The translations under genes were made by a program, and so were the position numbers. The notes beneath the pieces are model-generated. The model saw only the letters and a program-made list of their open reading frames with translations, was not told the DNA's origin and ran no database searches. 64,000 nucleotides of DNA, taken from contig RSEF01000003.1 of NCBI GenBank assembly GCA_003993805.1, positions 104,561,802 through 104,625,801 on the forward strand, written 5' to 3'. The stretch comes from Himantopus leucocephalus (lineage: Eukaryota > Chordata > Aves > Charadriiformes > Recurvirostridae). Positions 49,118 through 62,600 of the stretch are shown here, piece after piece (within the stretch, counting starts at the first letter, position 1; the number at the start of each line of letters is the position of its first letter).

Positions 49118-52100
49118 CTATGGAAAAAAAAAAAATGTAACAAAAAAGGGACAAACAATTACACAAATCAAAATGTAATAATAAAATAAAACTTATTTCA
49201 ACAAAACACATCCTCTAGTTGAGTTTAATAAAGTGAAAAATAGCAACTACTAATAGCTTTCTTTACTTTTTGCATTGAACAGAATTCAATCAAATGCTCT
49301 GAGTGAGTTCTTCAAAATCCCTCAGAGCCCATGGGTGCTCTGGCATGATTTTCTGGACGAACAGAGTTGGAGTGGTTTTGGTAGCTACACTCTAACATCT
49401 GTTCTGAGTATGGGAAAAGGATCATTTAAGGATAATTATAATTTCACTTTCTCAGACCTGCTAAACTCAAAAGCAGATGCTCAGTAAAACATATAGCATT
49501 TCATAATACTGACAACTGTACCAAAAGAAAAAGGTGTGATACATAACAGCATCACTAGAACTTTCCATATTTGTGGTAACCAACCTGAAGGCTTCCACAA
49601 ATGCTACATTTTATAAATCTATAAATAGATTTTTATAGAAGACAATATTTGAGCTTTGTTTTGTTGGAAATACATCAATGCATATTGTTCAATACAAATA
49701 CCATTTTAAAGGACAATGTTAATTATTATAAAACAAATATAAAAAACATTTTTTAAAACAGAAATACATTTTTCCCCACAAATATCAGTTAACTCTAATC
49801 ACAGTTTTTATAACCAGGTTCCTTTTTATCCCTTTTTACTACCAAATTTCAAGAAAACAAACACTATCCAAGTTTTCAAAAGCCTTATCAGCACGTGAGT
49901 GTAAAGGGTCCAAATAAGAACTCAGGCTTTTAATAAAGTCACTACTAAAAGATATAGAGATCTCCAAATTACAAATACACTTCCATTTGAACGGATTACT
50001 CCACATGCTCCAATGCTAAAATCAAGTGTGTAAACACATTTCCTGCAATTCACATGCTACCCACTAGCATGCAACAAGACGTACATGGGTGTGCACGTGT
50101 GTGTACGCATGAGTGTGCATTTGAGAGTTATGAACCTTACAACTGGTAATGCAGTTGAGAAGTACAAACTGCTTTACCAATATTGTGAAATTTCATTTTG
50201 ACCTATCTGTGAATTTGAGTTAGGTTTCGAAACAAAGATTTCCATTTCTTTATCAATTATCTTTTAAGGCAACATAATGGAAAGCAATAGTCTTTAGAGT
50301 TAGAATTACAGCGCTCATTGCTTTCAACTCATTATCCAGTTCTCCAAAAAACCGACACCAACAAATCTTAATGTCTGTATTACAGATTTTTGATGTTTTT
50401 ATACATAGCATTTTCAAAATTGTATAATCCAGCTATTTAACAAAACAGAACATATTATTTGGTTTGTGTTTCTGCACATGACAAGATTCTGAGTAGTCTA
50501 CTGCGCAAAGTTCAGTAGAGAGTAAAAAATTTTATGACTCAAGGGCTAACCTATGAGAGAGGAGTAAAATTTGTTGAAATATCCTGCTTTGGACTTGTCA
50601 ATAAGGACTAAACCCCCTCTACATTCAGAAGCAGCTGTAAGTGAACTGAGAAAATCAAGTTTAATTCCTGCATACATCAATTACTTAGATGGCATATGCT
50701 ACAACTTTGAGTGATTTACAGAAAATACAAATGGTTCCATATTCTTAGCTGCTAGAAGTAGTCTCTGCACACTCTTTCACACAATTACCACGAAAATTTC
50801 ATATGTTCTTCCAACATATGAAGTTACATGATATGCATTGTACCATTAGTGTAAACGGGGAGGTTTGGTTTGGTTTAAATAGGCAGGAGAACCAATACCT
50901 AGCCTTTGCCTTGGTTACTATAGGCCTTGGTTAGTATAGGATGATTCAGAAAATTCACTGTTTTAAAATTATTTTACTGTCATAAAGCACAGATACGATG
51001 GTATTTTCTGGAAATGAAACTCTCTTCAAAAAAAGTTCATGTTACTTCTAGAATAATTAAATGCCTGAGTTTTCCACTAACAGCTTAAACCACGTGGAAA
51101 AGCCCCAAGCATGCAATGCTCCGTGACNATGCAATGCTCCGTGATCATACCACATTCAAGTGCCTGTCCCTCACCACTGCAAAGACTATCCTATGAAACA
51201 CACAGTGAGCACCTCTTTGTTGGTTGCGAGTCATCAAACAACAAAGCAATGAAAAAAAGAATTGTCCAATAAGGCAATTATCCCACAGTTCTTTCATAAT
51301 TTCTAATTATGCCTTGAGCCCACTTCAACTACTCCACCGCTTCCCAATTGTGGGATTAATTCTCCATTATAGGCTTGAACTCTACAGACTCAATCTTCGT
51401 TTGGTGTACAGTAATAGAGATAGCGTGAAAACATGAGATCAATATAAATATATTGGGCGCAGACCAGCATAGAGCTGTTCTCCAAGTTTGCAGATAACCT
51501 ATAAAGCATAAGCATGATGCTTGTTATTTTTCTAAGATGTCTAAGAATTTGCTGCTATATTGCAAAAAAAAAGTCTTCACATGCTACGGTTTCTAGTTCC
51601 CAACCCAGGAAATCCCAATTAGACTTGCCTACTGCTCTGACCTTCCCTGTAAGAAGTATGATCTCCACAATGATCCATGATGAGCAATTCTGGAAAGCTG
51701 AATTTGAATCCAACTTGTAGCCAGGACATTAGACAGTGGTAAAATGTACAAGTCCAGCATAGTCCTATACTGAGAGCCAAAGCAGCAAGTTGAAGAGCTG
51801 CTAAATGGGACTATAAAATTCCCTTTACACCTATACAGAGAAAGAATGGGTTTAAAACCAAAAATGAATAGATTGTGTCACTGGAAGTTTACGGTCTGTA
51901 ACATAGGAACATCTAAAGAACAAAGCAGAAACATAGATAATAAAATCTTGGGAGTTTTTTTGCATAAAATTCAGGTATTTCCATAGAAGCATTTGAACCC
52001 ATTGTGTTGTCTCATACAGATATTCAACACCTCTCTCAGAAACTTCTACTGGGGAGAGCCTATTCTTCTATTGCTGTTCTTTTTTTAAACACCATTCTTA

Positions 52101-53559
52101 CAAAAACCCGAGAAGTCAAAAATGATTGAAAATGCTGAAGGAAACAGCCTTTCAGTCTAAATTTTCTACTGTTATGAAGTTCTCATCACTTATCTCAGTA
52201 TGTGGTGTTCATGACAGTACTTTTATGACTCCACAGAGAAAAGTCAATATTTGAAAACGTGGAACACTAAAACCAATTATACCTCAGAAGAGCAGTATAA
52301 AATTCCAGCGAGAAAGGCCAAAACAGAAGTATCTTAATCTTCAGCCAGCAAAAAGGAAAAACTAAGCATGCCTGTAAGTCTGTGTATGCACATAATACAA
52401 ACAAACAAATAAAATTATTGTTAAGAATAGCTTATGACTTACCAGTAATTGCTTTTGTAATGCTTTTTAGAACCACAAAACCATACAAGTTTCAACTGTG
52501 TATCACCCCATACTTAAACCTTGTCATGTACAGTAACACAGACACAAAAACAGGGCTTCCAATTAAACACCCACTTTAACATAGCTGAGCTAGTATCAGC
52601 ATGAAGATTTATGTGACAAGCATTTAACAGTGTTGGACTACTTCAAAGTATATGTCACTTTAAGTTATTTTCAACAAAACAGTATGTTGTCACTGTATTG
52701 AGGGTACACAAGAATAATTTTAGAACAGATAACAAGTTCTGTGCTACATGTACTCTTTTCTACCTTGGTTAACAAACACCTATTTAGGAATAACTCAATT
52801 TTCTTTCCAGCTAATTAGCTTGAACATTTACCTACTGTCAAATCTACTTAAAGCTGAGGCTGCTTCTTATATACAGAAGTAAACTACGACATATCAGCTT
52901 TCTACTTTTTTTTTTTATGATAGTACTGCAGAAAAACAAAAAGTAAAAAAAAAAGTTTAAAAATACTGAATACATCCCACAAAAACAGAAAGTTTAGACT
53001 TGATCCAACTGTAAAGTATTTCATTCAATTTTCAAGCGAGCCATGCCCAGGACTATGTTTTCTGAGGCCCACAAATAGCTCGAAAATGTATGTTTTATGC
53101 CATTTATGTTAATTCCTTCAAACTAGTGCAACACCGGTTTAGGGAAAGGATCCCAGAATAACTGAGACAAAGGGGAAGACAGATGCCTACGTAGATTCTT
53201 GTGATGTAGCTCCTCACTTGAGTTTCTATCTTTTAACCAAAGTCACCAAGAAAAAGCCAGGATCCCTTCCAGTGTCTGTAAGCAAGTATGCGAATGATTG
53301 TGCACAGTTTACCCCACAATTGAGCAGCGTCTCAAAACCATTTGACCTTTTCCCTCTTGTGCAATTTTTTTTTTCTGATACAATTTACCATATTTCTCTG
53401 AGACAACAGTGACTGAACATTACTGTGAAATTTACCAACTTTTGGACTTCTCTCCATTTCTAAATAAAACTTGCATAGGTCTTTTAATATTTTATAGATG
53501 ACATGTGCAATATTACCAGACTGAATCAGAAGAAGGTTAATTGGTTCTCGATTATTTAC
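49118..53559 (-). other. KIDINS220: KIDINS220 intron (4.4 kb)
   Basis: AT-rich intron with donor CGG|gtaaat. It contains a degenerate TG-rich tract at about 50081-50120, a short tandem GCCTTGGTTA unit pair near 50906-50940 and an N-joined 16-bp repeat at 51111-51144. No exon is recognised. Confidence 0.8.
51111..51144 (+). repeat. 16-bp direct repeat split by a single N
   Basis: ATGCAATGCTCCGTGA occurs at 51111-51126 and 51129-51144, with N at 51128. Another example of the single-N join signature. Confidence 0.85.
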
Positions 53560-53786
53560 CCGATTGTAGAATGGATGCTGAGGTCCTGTCATACCACTAT
53601 AGTAACTGCTATGAGGTTGAGGTGATAAAACTCCGCTATTGAAAGGTCCATTGAAAGAGGTTGTAGAAGAGCAAGCTGATGAAGGCTGACTGAACAGAGA
53701 TGTTGCTCTAGCAGGTGCCTCGTGCAAAGGCAATGTGGGATAAGGAAGTCCTCCAATATTCATTTGATCTCTTGCAGCACGAACAT
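53560..53786 (-). CDS. KIDINS220: KIDINS220 exon: proline/serine-rich region
   Basis: 227 nt. The first two bases complete the D codon begun in the preceding exon, followed by 75 full codons: [20 protein letters not shown] and onward to [21 protein letters not shown]. It matches human, including [18 protein letters not shown] exactly, with divergence in the middle ([18 protein letters not shown] here). The many prolines and tyrosines fit an adaptor-docking tail. Acceptor tttttcag, donor CGG|gtaaat. A longer open frame here (53332-53874) only reads through both introns and is not a separate gene. Confidence 0.95.
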
Positions 53787-55210
53787 CTGAAAAATAAAAA
53801 GGTAAAAAAGAATGAAATTTTGCTTGAAATATTTGAAAAAGTTTTGATTTGTTTGTCAATTCATTACAGTACACTGTTGTGTATTTGTCAATTCACTACA
53901 GGACACTGTTGTGTATTTAACTCCAATCAGAACCCATCAAGTGGAATGTCAAATGTTACTTTCAGCTGCATCGGGTTGATTTCTCTTGAGGACCACATAT
54001 ACACAGGAGTCTTTAGGAGAGTTAGGGCAATTTTTTGCATAAATTTACGTAGCATATTAAATGCCTCTAAACATTCTCTCTCGGAGAGAACAAGTTACAA
54101 ATCCCAACCCAAATGGGAAGAAAAGCAGGAGTATATCATGCCAAGTACATCTCTGATGGCAAGTATGTTTGATGTGGTGGTCAGACCTGTCCTGTTTCTG
54201 AAGAGATTAATGAGACAGAGTTTGTGAACAAAGTTAGGCTATCCCACTACAGCTATGAAGTGCAGAGAAGGAAGTTGGAAAAAAGTAAGAACAAAAAGGA
54301 TTCTAGTTGAGGACTGAAGAAAAGTGTCACAACAGAAAAGACAGGCAAAGAGAACTATTAATACCTGAATTCGGTTCCCACCTAGAATACTGACTGTCAT
54401 ACCAAAGACTCCTAAGGATCCTATTTTAAATTTAAAGTTCTCTTTTTCTTCAAAGCTGTGGCATCTCTTAACAGCTGGAAATGGTAGGGTGCCTTAGCCT
54501 TACTCCAGAGCCAACAGCAATCCCTAAGACTGGACAAGAAGAGCCATACCATGCATCACATCGATCCACACCACGGGTCACATCAATACACAGCACCAGT
54601 GAGCAGTCAGAATATTTAATGCCGAGCAGGGTGTTTTTGCAGAACAGAACACACCTGAACCTAACTGCATCTTTTGAGACTACAAGGAAGTATAGATAAC
54701 TGCTTAACAACCACTGCACAATAAACAACAATCGCCATAGGATGAATTTAAATATCGTACTATAGCAGATTAAAAATTAACATACGGGTACCACCTGAAA
54801 ATTATCTAGTGGGGTGTAGATCAAATGGAGATGTTCCACTTTGTTTCACTGGTTTACATTCTACAGGATCTTACTGACATTATTCAAAATTGTTAACAAA
54901 GATCTGGAAGTCAACTAGCATCTCTGCTACTAGAATACCATTGTGTGCACTGGTTTCCTCTATATGCTAAAGCAGTCTTCAAATCAAAAACAGTGGATTC
55001 CCCCTCCCCCCCCCCAAAAGAGACGTTTTAGTCTTGTGTGACCTTTTCAGCAAAGCTGCTAACTGAAACTGTTACTGAAGTCAAATCAGACAATCTGAAA
55101 GCCTGATTAGATGAACAAACACAATTGTGTATAACATGCAAAGTAGTTCTATCTAAAATGAAAAGAAATAATACAATTGTCATTTTCCATTTATTTAAAA
55201 GCATACTCAC
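53787..55210 (-). other. KIDINS220: KIDINS220 intron (1.4 kb)
   Basis: Donor CAG|gtgagt, acceptor tttcag. A 32-bp tandem duplication lies just upstream of the acceptor (see 53852-53915), and a short hairpin (TTCTCTC-TCG-GAGAGAA) sits at 54074-54090. No exon is recognised. Confidence 0.8.
53852..53915 (+). repeat. 32-bp tandem duplication near a KIDINS220 acceptor
   Basis: Units at 53852-53883 and 53884-53915 share TTTGTCAATTCA and ACACTGTTGTGTA and differ at two bases (ATTACAGT versus ACTACAGG). The nearest edge is 66 bp upstream of the exon on the transcribed strand, within the possible branch-point zone. Confidence 0.85.
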
Positions 55211-55389
55211 CTGCAATGATTTCTCGTAGCTTGGGATCTAAGTTTACAGTACATGGCAAAAAGGTTCTTACATCACGTGCAACAAGAACAGGTGTTCGTG
55301 AAGATAAAAATACTTCAAAGTTTCGTATATCTCCATCAATTTCAAGTAGAGGTTCAACATCTTTAGTTGTAGGAATATTCTTTGAGATT
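55211..55389 (-). CDS. KIDINS220: KIDINS220 exon following the KAP NTPase module
   Basis: 179 nt. The first base completes an R codon, 59 codons follow, and the last base begins the D codon finished in the next exon. The peptide starts [20 protein letters not shown], passes through [15 protein letters not shown] and ends [11 protein letters not shown], matching human closely. It immediately follows the KAP-type P-loop NTPase domain and starts the cytoplasmic tail. Acceptor ttccttccag, donor gtgagt. This is the most 5' KIDINS220 exon visible. Confidence 0.95.
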
Positions 55390-58300
55390 CTGGAAGGAAA
55401 AAAATTTAGATAAATCTTAAACCATATTTATTAAGAGTATAACTTCCATTTGCATAGTGATATTCTAGGGTGAAATACTCGTACACTTGCATCCATTCTC
55501 CCTGTTCTCCAGGAAATGAAAAGAACCCATAAAGAGCTGCACTGCCTGCAGAAAGAACAATTTAACATTTTCTAATATGTAAAAATTCTCCAACTGCTAA
55601 GTAATATGATCTAATTGTATGCTTCAGAGAAATCTCAAAGAAGCCATACAGAAGACTAAATCAGATCAGGAATTGACAGATCAGTAACATCAAATCCAAA
55701 GTAAGGGAAAGTTAACATTTGCCAACATTAACCTCAAACATCCATTCAAATTCTGATACACCAAATCAGAAATTCCATGGTTAAAAATATCATTTTTAAA
55801 CTACCATTTCTTGTAACAGGAACACACAGGCATCTTAGATATTGATCAAAACCCAGCTGGGCAGGATTTCATGGCAGAAAGTAGAGAAACCGCCTGCTTT
55901 CAGGTAATTCACCCTCTAAGACAAGAAGCCACAAGCAACAAAGCAATGAGACCTGACCATTATAAGGGACTGTTGATGCATTATGACTATTGTCAAGCAA
56001 TGGTGGGGGGTTTTTTGTAAGCACTAGGATAAAGGAGAGTTTTAGGAAGGAACAAGGAGAAGGATAAATGTTAGCCGTGTGGAAGTATACCAAATGCAAG
56101 CAAGTGATGGAGGCTGACACGATGGGTCAGATGGATCTATCTTATTTGACAGCTCACTTAAAGTATCATGACTGGTATCTCATTTGATACCAAATGAGAA
56201 ACAATATTCTAAATTAAATGTTACTAAAATGAAAAAATATTTCTCACACCCAGCATAATAAAAACAGGAACAGTGAAAGAATGCACAGAGAATGGTTCAC
56301 GTGGTGATAGTAATGACTATAAAGTGACTGTGACAGCACTCTATATGGATACCAGTGAAGTAACCACGCTGTATTTAAAGTAAAAATAAAAAAAAGTTAA
56401 GAAAAAAACCCCCAACCTACAAACTTCATATAAACACAAAATGAATGATGTACCTCACTAGTTAATGGCTTTTCCCAAAGAGATATTATGATCGCAGTTC
56501 CATGAAAAGGGATGACTGAGCATAGACATGGTGACTGCCCTGTGAGCTGCTGCAACTCGCTGAAAAGAAGTTAGCATAGCACAAACAAAGTGTAAGAGTT
56601 TTCTCCGAGTACTGAACAATTAAAGCAGCTAAGGCAACTGCCAGTGCTGCTGCGGGGGAAAGGAATGCACTGATGCATGGATGGAAAGAGAGGAAGGAGC
56701 CCTCATGTACGGTCAGTAACCTATCAAACTGCAACCAAGAATCCCTCTCATGAAATAAAAACACACTCATGTGTCTGTGAAAAGAACAAAACACTTTAAA
56801 AACAAAATCTGGTTGTAACTGAATTGTATTTTTAATACAGTTAAATCTACCATTAGGTGAACGATCTTACCTTATTTCACAATTTGTTAGCTTTTTGAAA
56901 GAAATGACCTTCTTTTTATCTTTATTTTTAGATCCTCCATAAAAAGCAGAATTTTATGTACCATGGGATTATTCCAGAGACAACAATGGTAGATTTACAT
57001 GGAATATTTAGCATTTAATGTTAAGAGAAATAAAAGAACTGAGGATCAATGCTAGATGCTTGAAGTAAGTGCAACTCTTTTACATTAAAACTGTACTTTA
57101 AGTGTGTGTGAATCTTTCAATCTGATCTTTTAGGCCAGTCTTGCCCTGTACTAAAAGTAGGATTAAAAAATTCCTATAAATTTTATCAGAAAACATCTGA
57201 ATGGACCATGTACCTAACAGACAGAGGACACTGCCATACCATGCTGCCATAAGCAGTATCTACGAATAACTTTATTCACAGTGAGGTACTACTTCTACAG
57301 CATAGGAAAATGTAACAACTAGCATAAAAGCAAACGTAGCCTATTCTAACAAAGGTTCTGATCCTGTAAGTCATTCTGAGCAGTCGTCCGTATGGCAGTG
57401 GGATTATCGACTTCAGGGAAGTTCAATGCGTGTAAGGCTTCACAGGCTCCAGTCTTAAGAGAATAAAAGGTGGTGCTTCTGTCAGAAAAGAAACTTGACA
57501 TCCAGAAGTAGGTTACAATTTCAAAGAACAGAAACAGTTAATTCTCCAACAGTGTTTAAAGATACCTAATAGCAGCTAAAAATGGTCCTCACCTCAAGGA
57601 GTCAATGGTCAAAAAAAAAATAAATACAACATTGGCAGTACCAAAGTAAAACTTGTATACTCAACAGAATCTGAGAAGTGTACATTTTACACTAATATTT
57701 AGCTACTACCTTAGGTTCTTCTATTTTGCCTATGACTAAACTGACTGTAAATGTGTGTTTTTATTCAAACATCAGAAACGTAAAAAACCCAAACCCACTA
57801 ATGCACACTTTAGTTATATATATTTACTGTGAGTATTCTGGACAAGAGTTCAACACTGGCAAAATGAAACTTAAGTCACTTTTTAAGTCAGGGACTGAAG
57901 AGTTAAAGAGTGGCCTACTTCAACACTTAAATCTACAAAATAAAAAGCCAGAAGAGAATGTGACATAGATTTAAATAAAACACACAGCTGATGAATCACA
58001 TGAAACAAATTAGCCGAATTTTAATGCCAGCTCTACTTAAGTCTGAATGCGAACAGTGTTCTGAATACGATGAACAAAGCTACTGTTCAGAAGCCAATAG
58101 CCCACTGCTGGTGTGCAGATTGAAGTCTCTATTCTACCCTCCTGAGCTCAATGTCTTAAACTACGCCTTTGAAAGAAATATTTATGTAAATGATAATCTT
58201 TTGGCAAAGAGCCACAAGACTCGCATGTGCCTGTACTTCTCAGATAAAAAAATAAAAGGTTAGCATGTAAAGCACTTTTTCTAAAATATAAGCACACAGA

Positions 58301-58659
58301 TCTAAAAATAAAGCACTGTGAACACCCTATTCTTATTGTGAGGCTAGATTTTCCTGAGGCAGAAGAATTATTCTTTAAATCAGAAACATCAAAACCTGCC
58401 AGTGTTAGAGTGTCTGTTTCCATGAGAAACTACTTGAATTTAGAAGGAATGAGCCCAAAACAGAACATTACATTGACAGAAGAGAACCTTAAAAATTCAT
58501 TCCACTATTCCACACGTGTCCTTTCCACGCGCAGCTGAAATTAAAAACTGCTTTCAGTGTGCATTAAGTTACATTCCAACAATGATGGATTATTTCTGCC
58601 TTTTTCCTCAAATAAAAATAATTTATTACAAGTATACATAGGTAGTCATCTTATCTTCC

Positions 58660-59640
58660 ATTCAAGAGACTGCGAATTTGCGCCAAATTTTTTCTAGTTT
58701 CTGTTCACCTTGCACTTCCACAACCGACTTGGAAAATAATCACCATGGTCCAACAGCGGGGCCAGCACTGAATGTTGCCAGCATAGCTGAGATGCTAGGC
58801 TGTTGGGCTATACGTGACACAGCCTACTTACTTACCACCTACTGCAGGAGATGATCGCCACCACAGGATGTGGTCCTTCACCACCTAACCAGGTGGTGGT
58901 AAAACAGCAGCAGCATCAATCACCTTCATGCACACTGAAGACTGTGCCATGCCTATGTTCCCTGTTTGGCTGGTTGTCAGGTCCTGGAGTATGCCAACAG
59001 GCTCTATTACCTCTTTCCCTGGCCAGGGGTTTCACTGCCTATGCTCAAGGCCAGCTCTGATACAGTGCAGCTGAGTAACCTGGGATTGGACTGCTGTGAT
59101 AACAGCTGCAAGAAGCCTTCCTCATTTGAAGCCTCTCTTGCTTGATTCGAGAACTGCCTTCAAGCTCAGGCCTTTGCCCTCGGTCCTTGCCTGAGCTACA
59201 TCTATATACCCTACTGGTCATGACCCTGACTCACTGACTTGACTTCCTAGCTTGACCCAAAACATGCCTGGTGGCTACAGACCAGTGGGCTGTTTGCTGT
59301 CCCTGGTTACTGCCACTGAACCTGCTCTGATCTTCCATTTGGCCACTGCATGACTGCACCCTTTGCTCATGAGGACAATGCCCTGCCCGTCTTGCTGTCC
59401 TCAGCTCCCAGCTTGCCTTCTCTCATGGAGCAGCCTGCCCTGCTGCTCCTGGACAGGTGGAAGGTTGACTTCTCTGCAAGTCCTCATACCCAGAAGGGCC
59501 ATTCTCCTTGTTCTTTCCAAACCTCTCTACCTGAAGGTGAAAACAAAGAAATTCTACAAGCTACTCTTTGCAAACCTAAGGGTTTTTTTTTCCCCCCTCA
59601 TGTGTTTTACAGGAGAAAGTAACTACACAGACAAGAAGTA
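58660..59640. repeat. GC-richer unidentified block in the KIDINS220 intron
   Basis: About 1 kb of clearly higher GC and a different word usage than the flanking intron. Read on the - strand it is rich in AGGTCA/CAGGTC, GAGTCAGGGTCA and CAAGTCAGT phrases, reminiscent of interspersed repeats seen in sauropsid genomes. I cannot assign a family, LTR ends or a coding domain. The right edge has a 19-bp tandem pair at 59618-59655. Confidence 0.45.
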
Positions 59641-59655
59641 ACTACACGGACAGGA
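59618..59655 (+). repeat. 19-bp tandem pair
   Basis: AGTAACTACACAGACAAGA at 59618-59636 is followed directly by AGTAACTACACGGACAGGA at 59637-59655 (two differences). It marks the right edge of the GC-rich block. Confidence 0.85.
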
Positions 59656-62600
59656 GTCATTTAACTTCTGCACTTCATAAAATCAACGGAACCAATTAAT
59701 TGTTATTAGATGATAGAGCTACAGAAGGCATGAGCAGGAAAGCATGTCATGTTTTATCTTCCACGTGTCTTTTAAATTTTTCTCTCATACAGTCTAAGAC
59801 AAAAATGTTGCTTAAAATAATGAAATAATTTCTCATTAAAGATGACACCAAAAGTATTTTTTCTAAAGATCTGATACCGAGAAAAAGAAAACTAAAAAAT
59901 CTGGGCCACTTCGGAATGCAATATGAAGTTTAGATGCTTAACAGTCTGCTAATTAGACATCTAATCTCTAATAACTAATAATCAAATACTAATAATACAA
60001 TGCTTTTATTTATCCTATTTTTCTCATGCATGGTCAGTATAGTGACAGTGTATCTTTATGCCCATGGGTGTATTTTTTTCTGGATTAAAAGCTCTCACAA
60101 CAAAACGCTCCAGAAAATTCGCAGTACTATCAACATACCAAGAATAGTGCTGAAAAAATTGTTTCAAACTGAAATGTGCAACAGGTTATTTGGACACTGA
60201 AAACCAGCATTTGCTCATATACACACTCATATAAAGGCAGGAATAAAAAGTCATCACACACTCAATACTAAAACATAAAGGAATCAATGTTTTATCTTAA
60301 TAAAGACCAAATAAAGGAAAGCTATAGTATGATACATCTATCCAGACAAAAATTATAAATCCCTCAGTGCATATTAAACAGTACAGAAACTTCACTGAAC
60401 AGATGCAATAGCTATTTAAAAACTCCTATTACCATAGGTATTTGTGAAAGTCTGCTTTGCAAAACTCTATCCAATTCAAGTAGCTAAAGCACCTCTTCTG
60501 AGTGTTCCTGCTTTTGATAATTTCAGAAAGAAAATCCATTGTGATCTTTAAAAGATTGATATTCATTAAACTAATCTCCCACACCCAGTATCATGCATTG
60601 TCTGATTGACTAAGCCATATTAAAAAGGTCTATTTTTAATACAACTTTCCAGAATATACCCTACACCAGCATTCTTTATAATAAAAAAAAGTGTTAATAG
60701 TTACAAATGTCTGGATTCATTCACAGCTTTGTAGTGCTATTTGAATTACAAAAGGCAACAGAATTTTTTAAAACAATATATTTATTACACAAACGGAAAA
60801 GCAGTGAAACAGAGCAGCACAGCAGAATCTAAGACTGCTCAAAGCTGCTCTGTAAACAAAAAAGTAATTATGTTTCACAAACTGACAAGTCCAAAAAGGT
60901 CACTCACACAAGTGAAATACAAGAATATGGTATTAATCTGGTTTTGGTATTTTCATTACTGAAGGTCACTTACAAAGCTACTTTATGGCTTTATGCAGGG
61001 ATTCTTTTATTCAATACCTCCACCTGTAGGACTTCAGAAATTCAGCAAATATTTGCAGGTCCTCTAGCATTATAAATGGCCATGATTCATACTAGCCTCC
61101 AGCACAAGATTCTTCTCTGGGGCTACGTTATGGCATACAGTTAAACCTTAGGACCAGGCAAAAGGACACTCCTCTTCCAGAAGTCCATGGCAACACTTCA
61201 TTCATAGAAGCCCGAGTTCCACTTCTCAGAGTAAGTCAAAGTCTAATCCATCAATCTGATGCAAATGCTGCCCAGAAATGGAAGGCATAAAGCTACAATC
61301 GCTATACAACATTAATAGGTTAATAATCAAGTCAAGCAGGACCAAAGATGTATCACTTCCTTTACAGAGCATTTAGATTACCTGATCTGTTCCTTATCTT
61401 GCCCTTCTGAAGCAGCTTCTTATGCCAGAGTTGATCTAATGAGGCAAATTCATTGCATGGGCATCTGAGCAAGTTGTTGCAAGGAACACTAGAGCATCAG
61501 CTTCCAAAGAATTTGATATTCCATGCTACTGCTCAGTGGTAGGCTTTTACAGCAATATGAGACACAAGCCTTTTCTGAACATGAAGCAAGTATTTTATCT
61601 CTTCCTTTTTTCTGAGAGATGGATTACATCGCATTTATTGTGGGATAAGAGCCAGGATATGAGCCACTAGCAGTATGTAGCCAAGAGATGCATTTCCAGC
61701 TTATCATCTTATCTTAGAATGCTTTCCCATGCTCTCAGGTTTTGAATATTCTACTTTTGACAAAAGAGTTCAGCAGACGCAAAAATCCATAATCTCCAAT
61801 TTTGTTTCTCAATTTTATTAATTCCCCCAAAAGTACAGAAGTCTCATGAATTGACTTACACAGCTAAAAAATGAAAGTTTTCTTTCCTGAAGTTTTTTAT
61901 AGTGTTGCTAAAATTAAGGCTTCTGCATTCTACCCTAAACTAGTCTTAATAAGTGGTGCTTGGAGGGAATTGAAATATACACAGGAGCATTTTTGAGAGA
62001 TGTCATTAATGCACATTAACTATACTGCATGCATTTAAAATTATCTGGAAAGTATTTTAGAAATATGACTTATTATGTGGTATTACAAAGGTAACTAAAA
62101 AAGCTAAAAATACTCCTCTGTCTTGTTTCAATTAGCTTTTCCTCCAATCCTTTTTCTCTCTCTATTACCTTTTCACCTAAACTTCCTTCCTACTTGTCAT
62201 GTCCTCTGGTACTCTTTACTTCTTTTTTACACCTTGCCTCATGCAGGTCTATTTAGCAGACAGTTTGGGCAACAACCACCTACTACTCAACTGGTATGCT
62301 GCCTTTTACCTTTGAGACCACACTATTAGCACCATACGAAACACAGCAACTTCATGTGCCCTGCGTTTTAAGTAGGAGGCGATAAAAGGAAACTGAAAAA
62401 AGAAAAAGCAGGTTAAATATTTAGAAGTAGTGAATCACTGTGAGGTCTACAAGAGTATTAAATTGTCTGCTTAAAAGAAGTGATTTATTTAAACCTGGTC
62501 TGGGCAAAAGATGATTGCAGAGAATATTAGAACCCTAGTGATGAATGTGGCACCTTCCATAGCGTTTTCATTTTTAATTTCTATAATCACTAAAAAGCTA

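Noticed and set aside
53332..53874. 180-codon open frame on the - strand as a separate gene
   Set aside because: It is the KIDINS220 exon 53560-53786 plus accidental read-through into both flanking introns.
57991..58263. 90-codon + strand frame in the KIDINS220 intron
   Set aside because: No recognisable domain, splice context or conserved motif. Taken as a chance frame.
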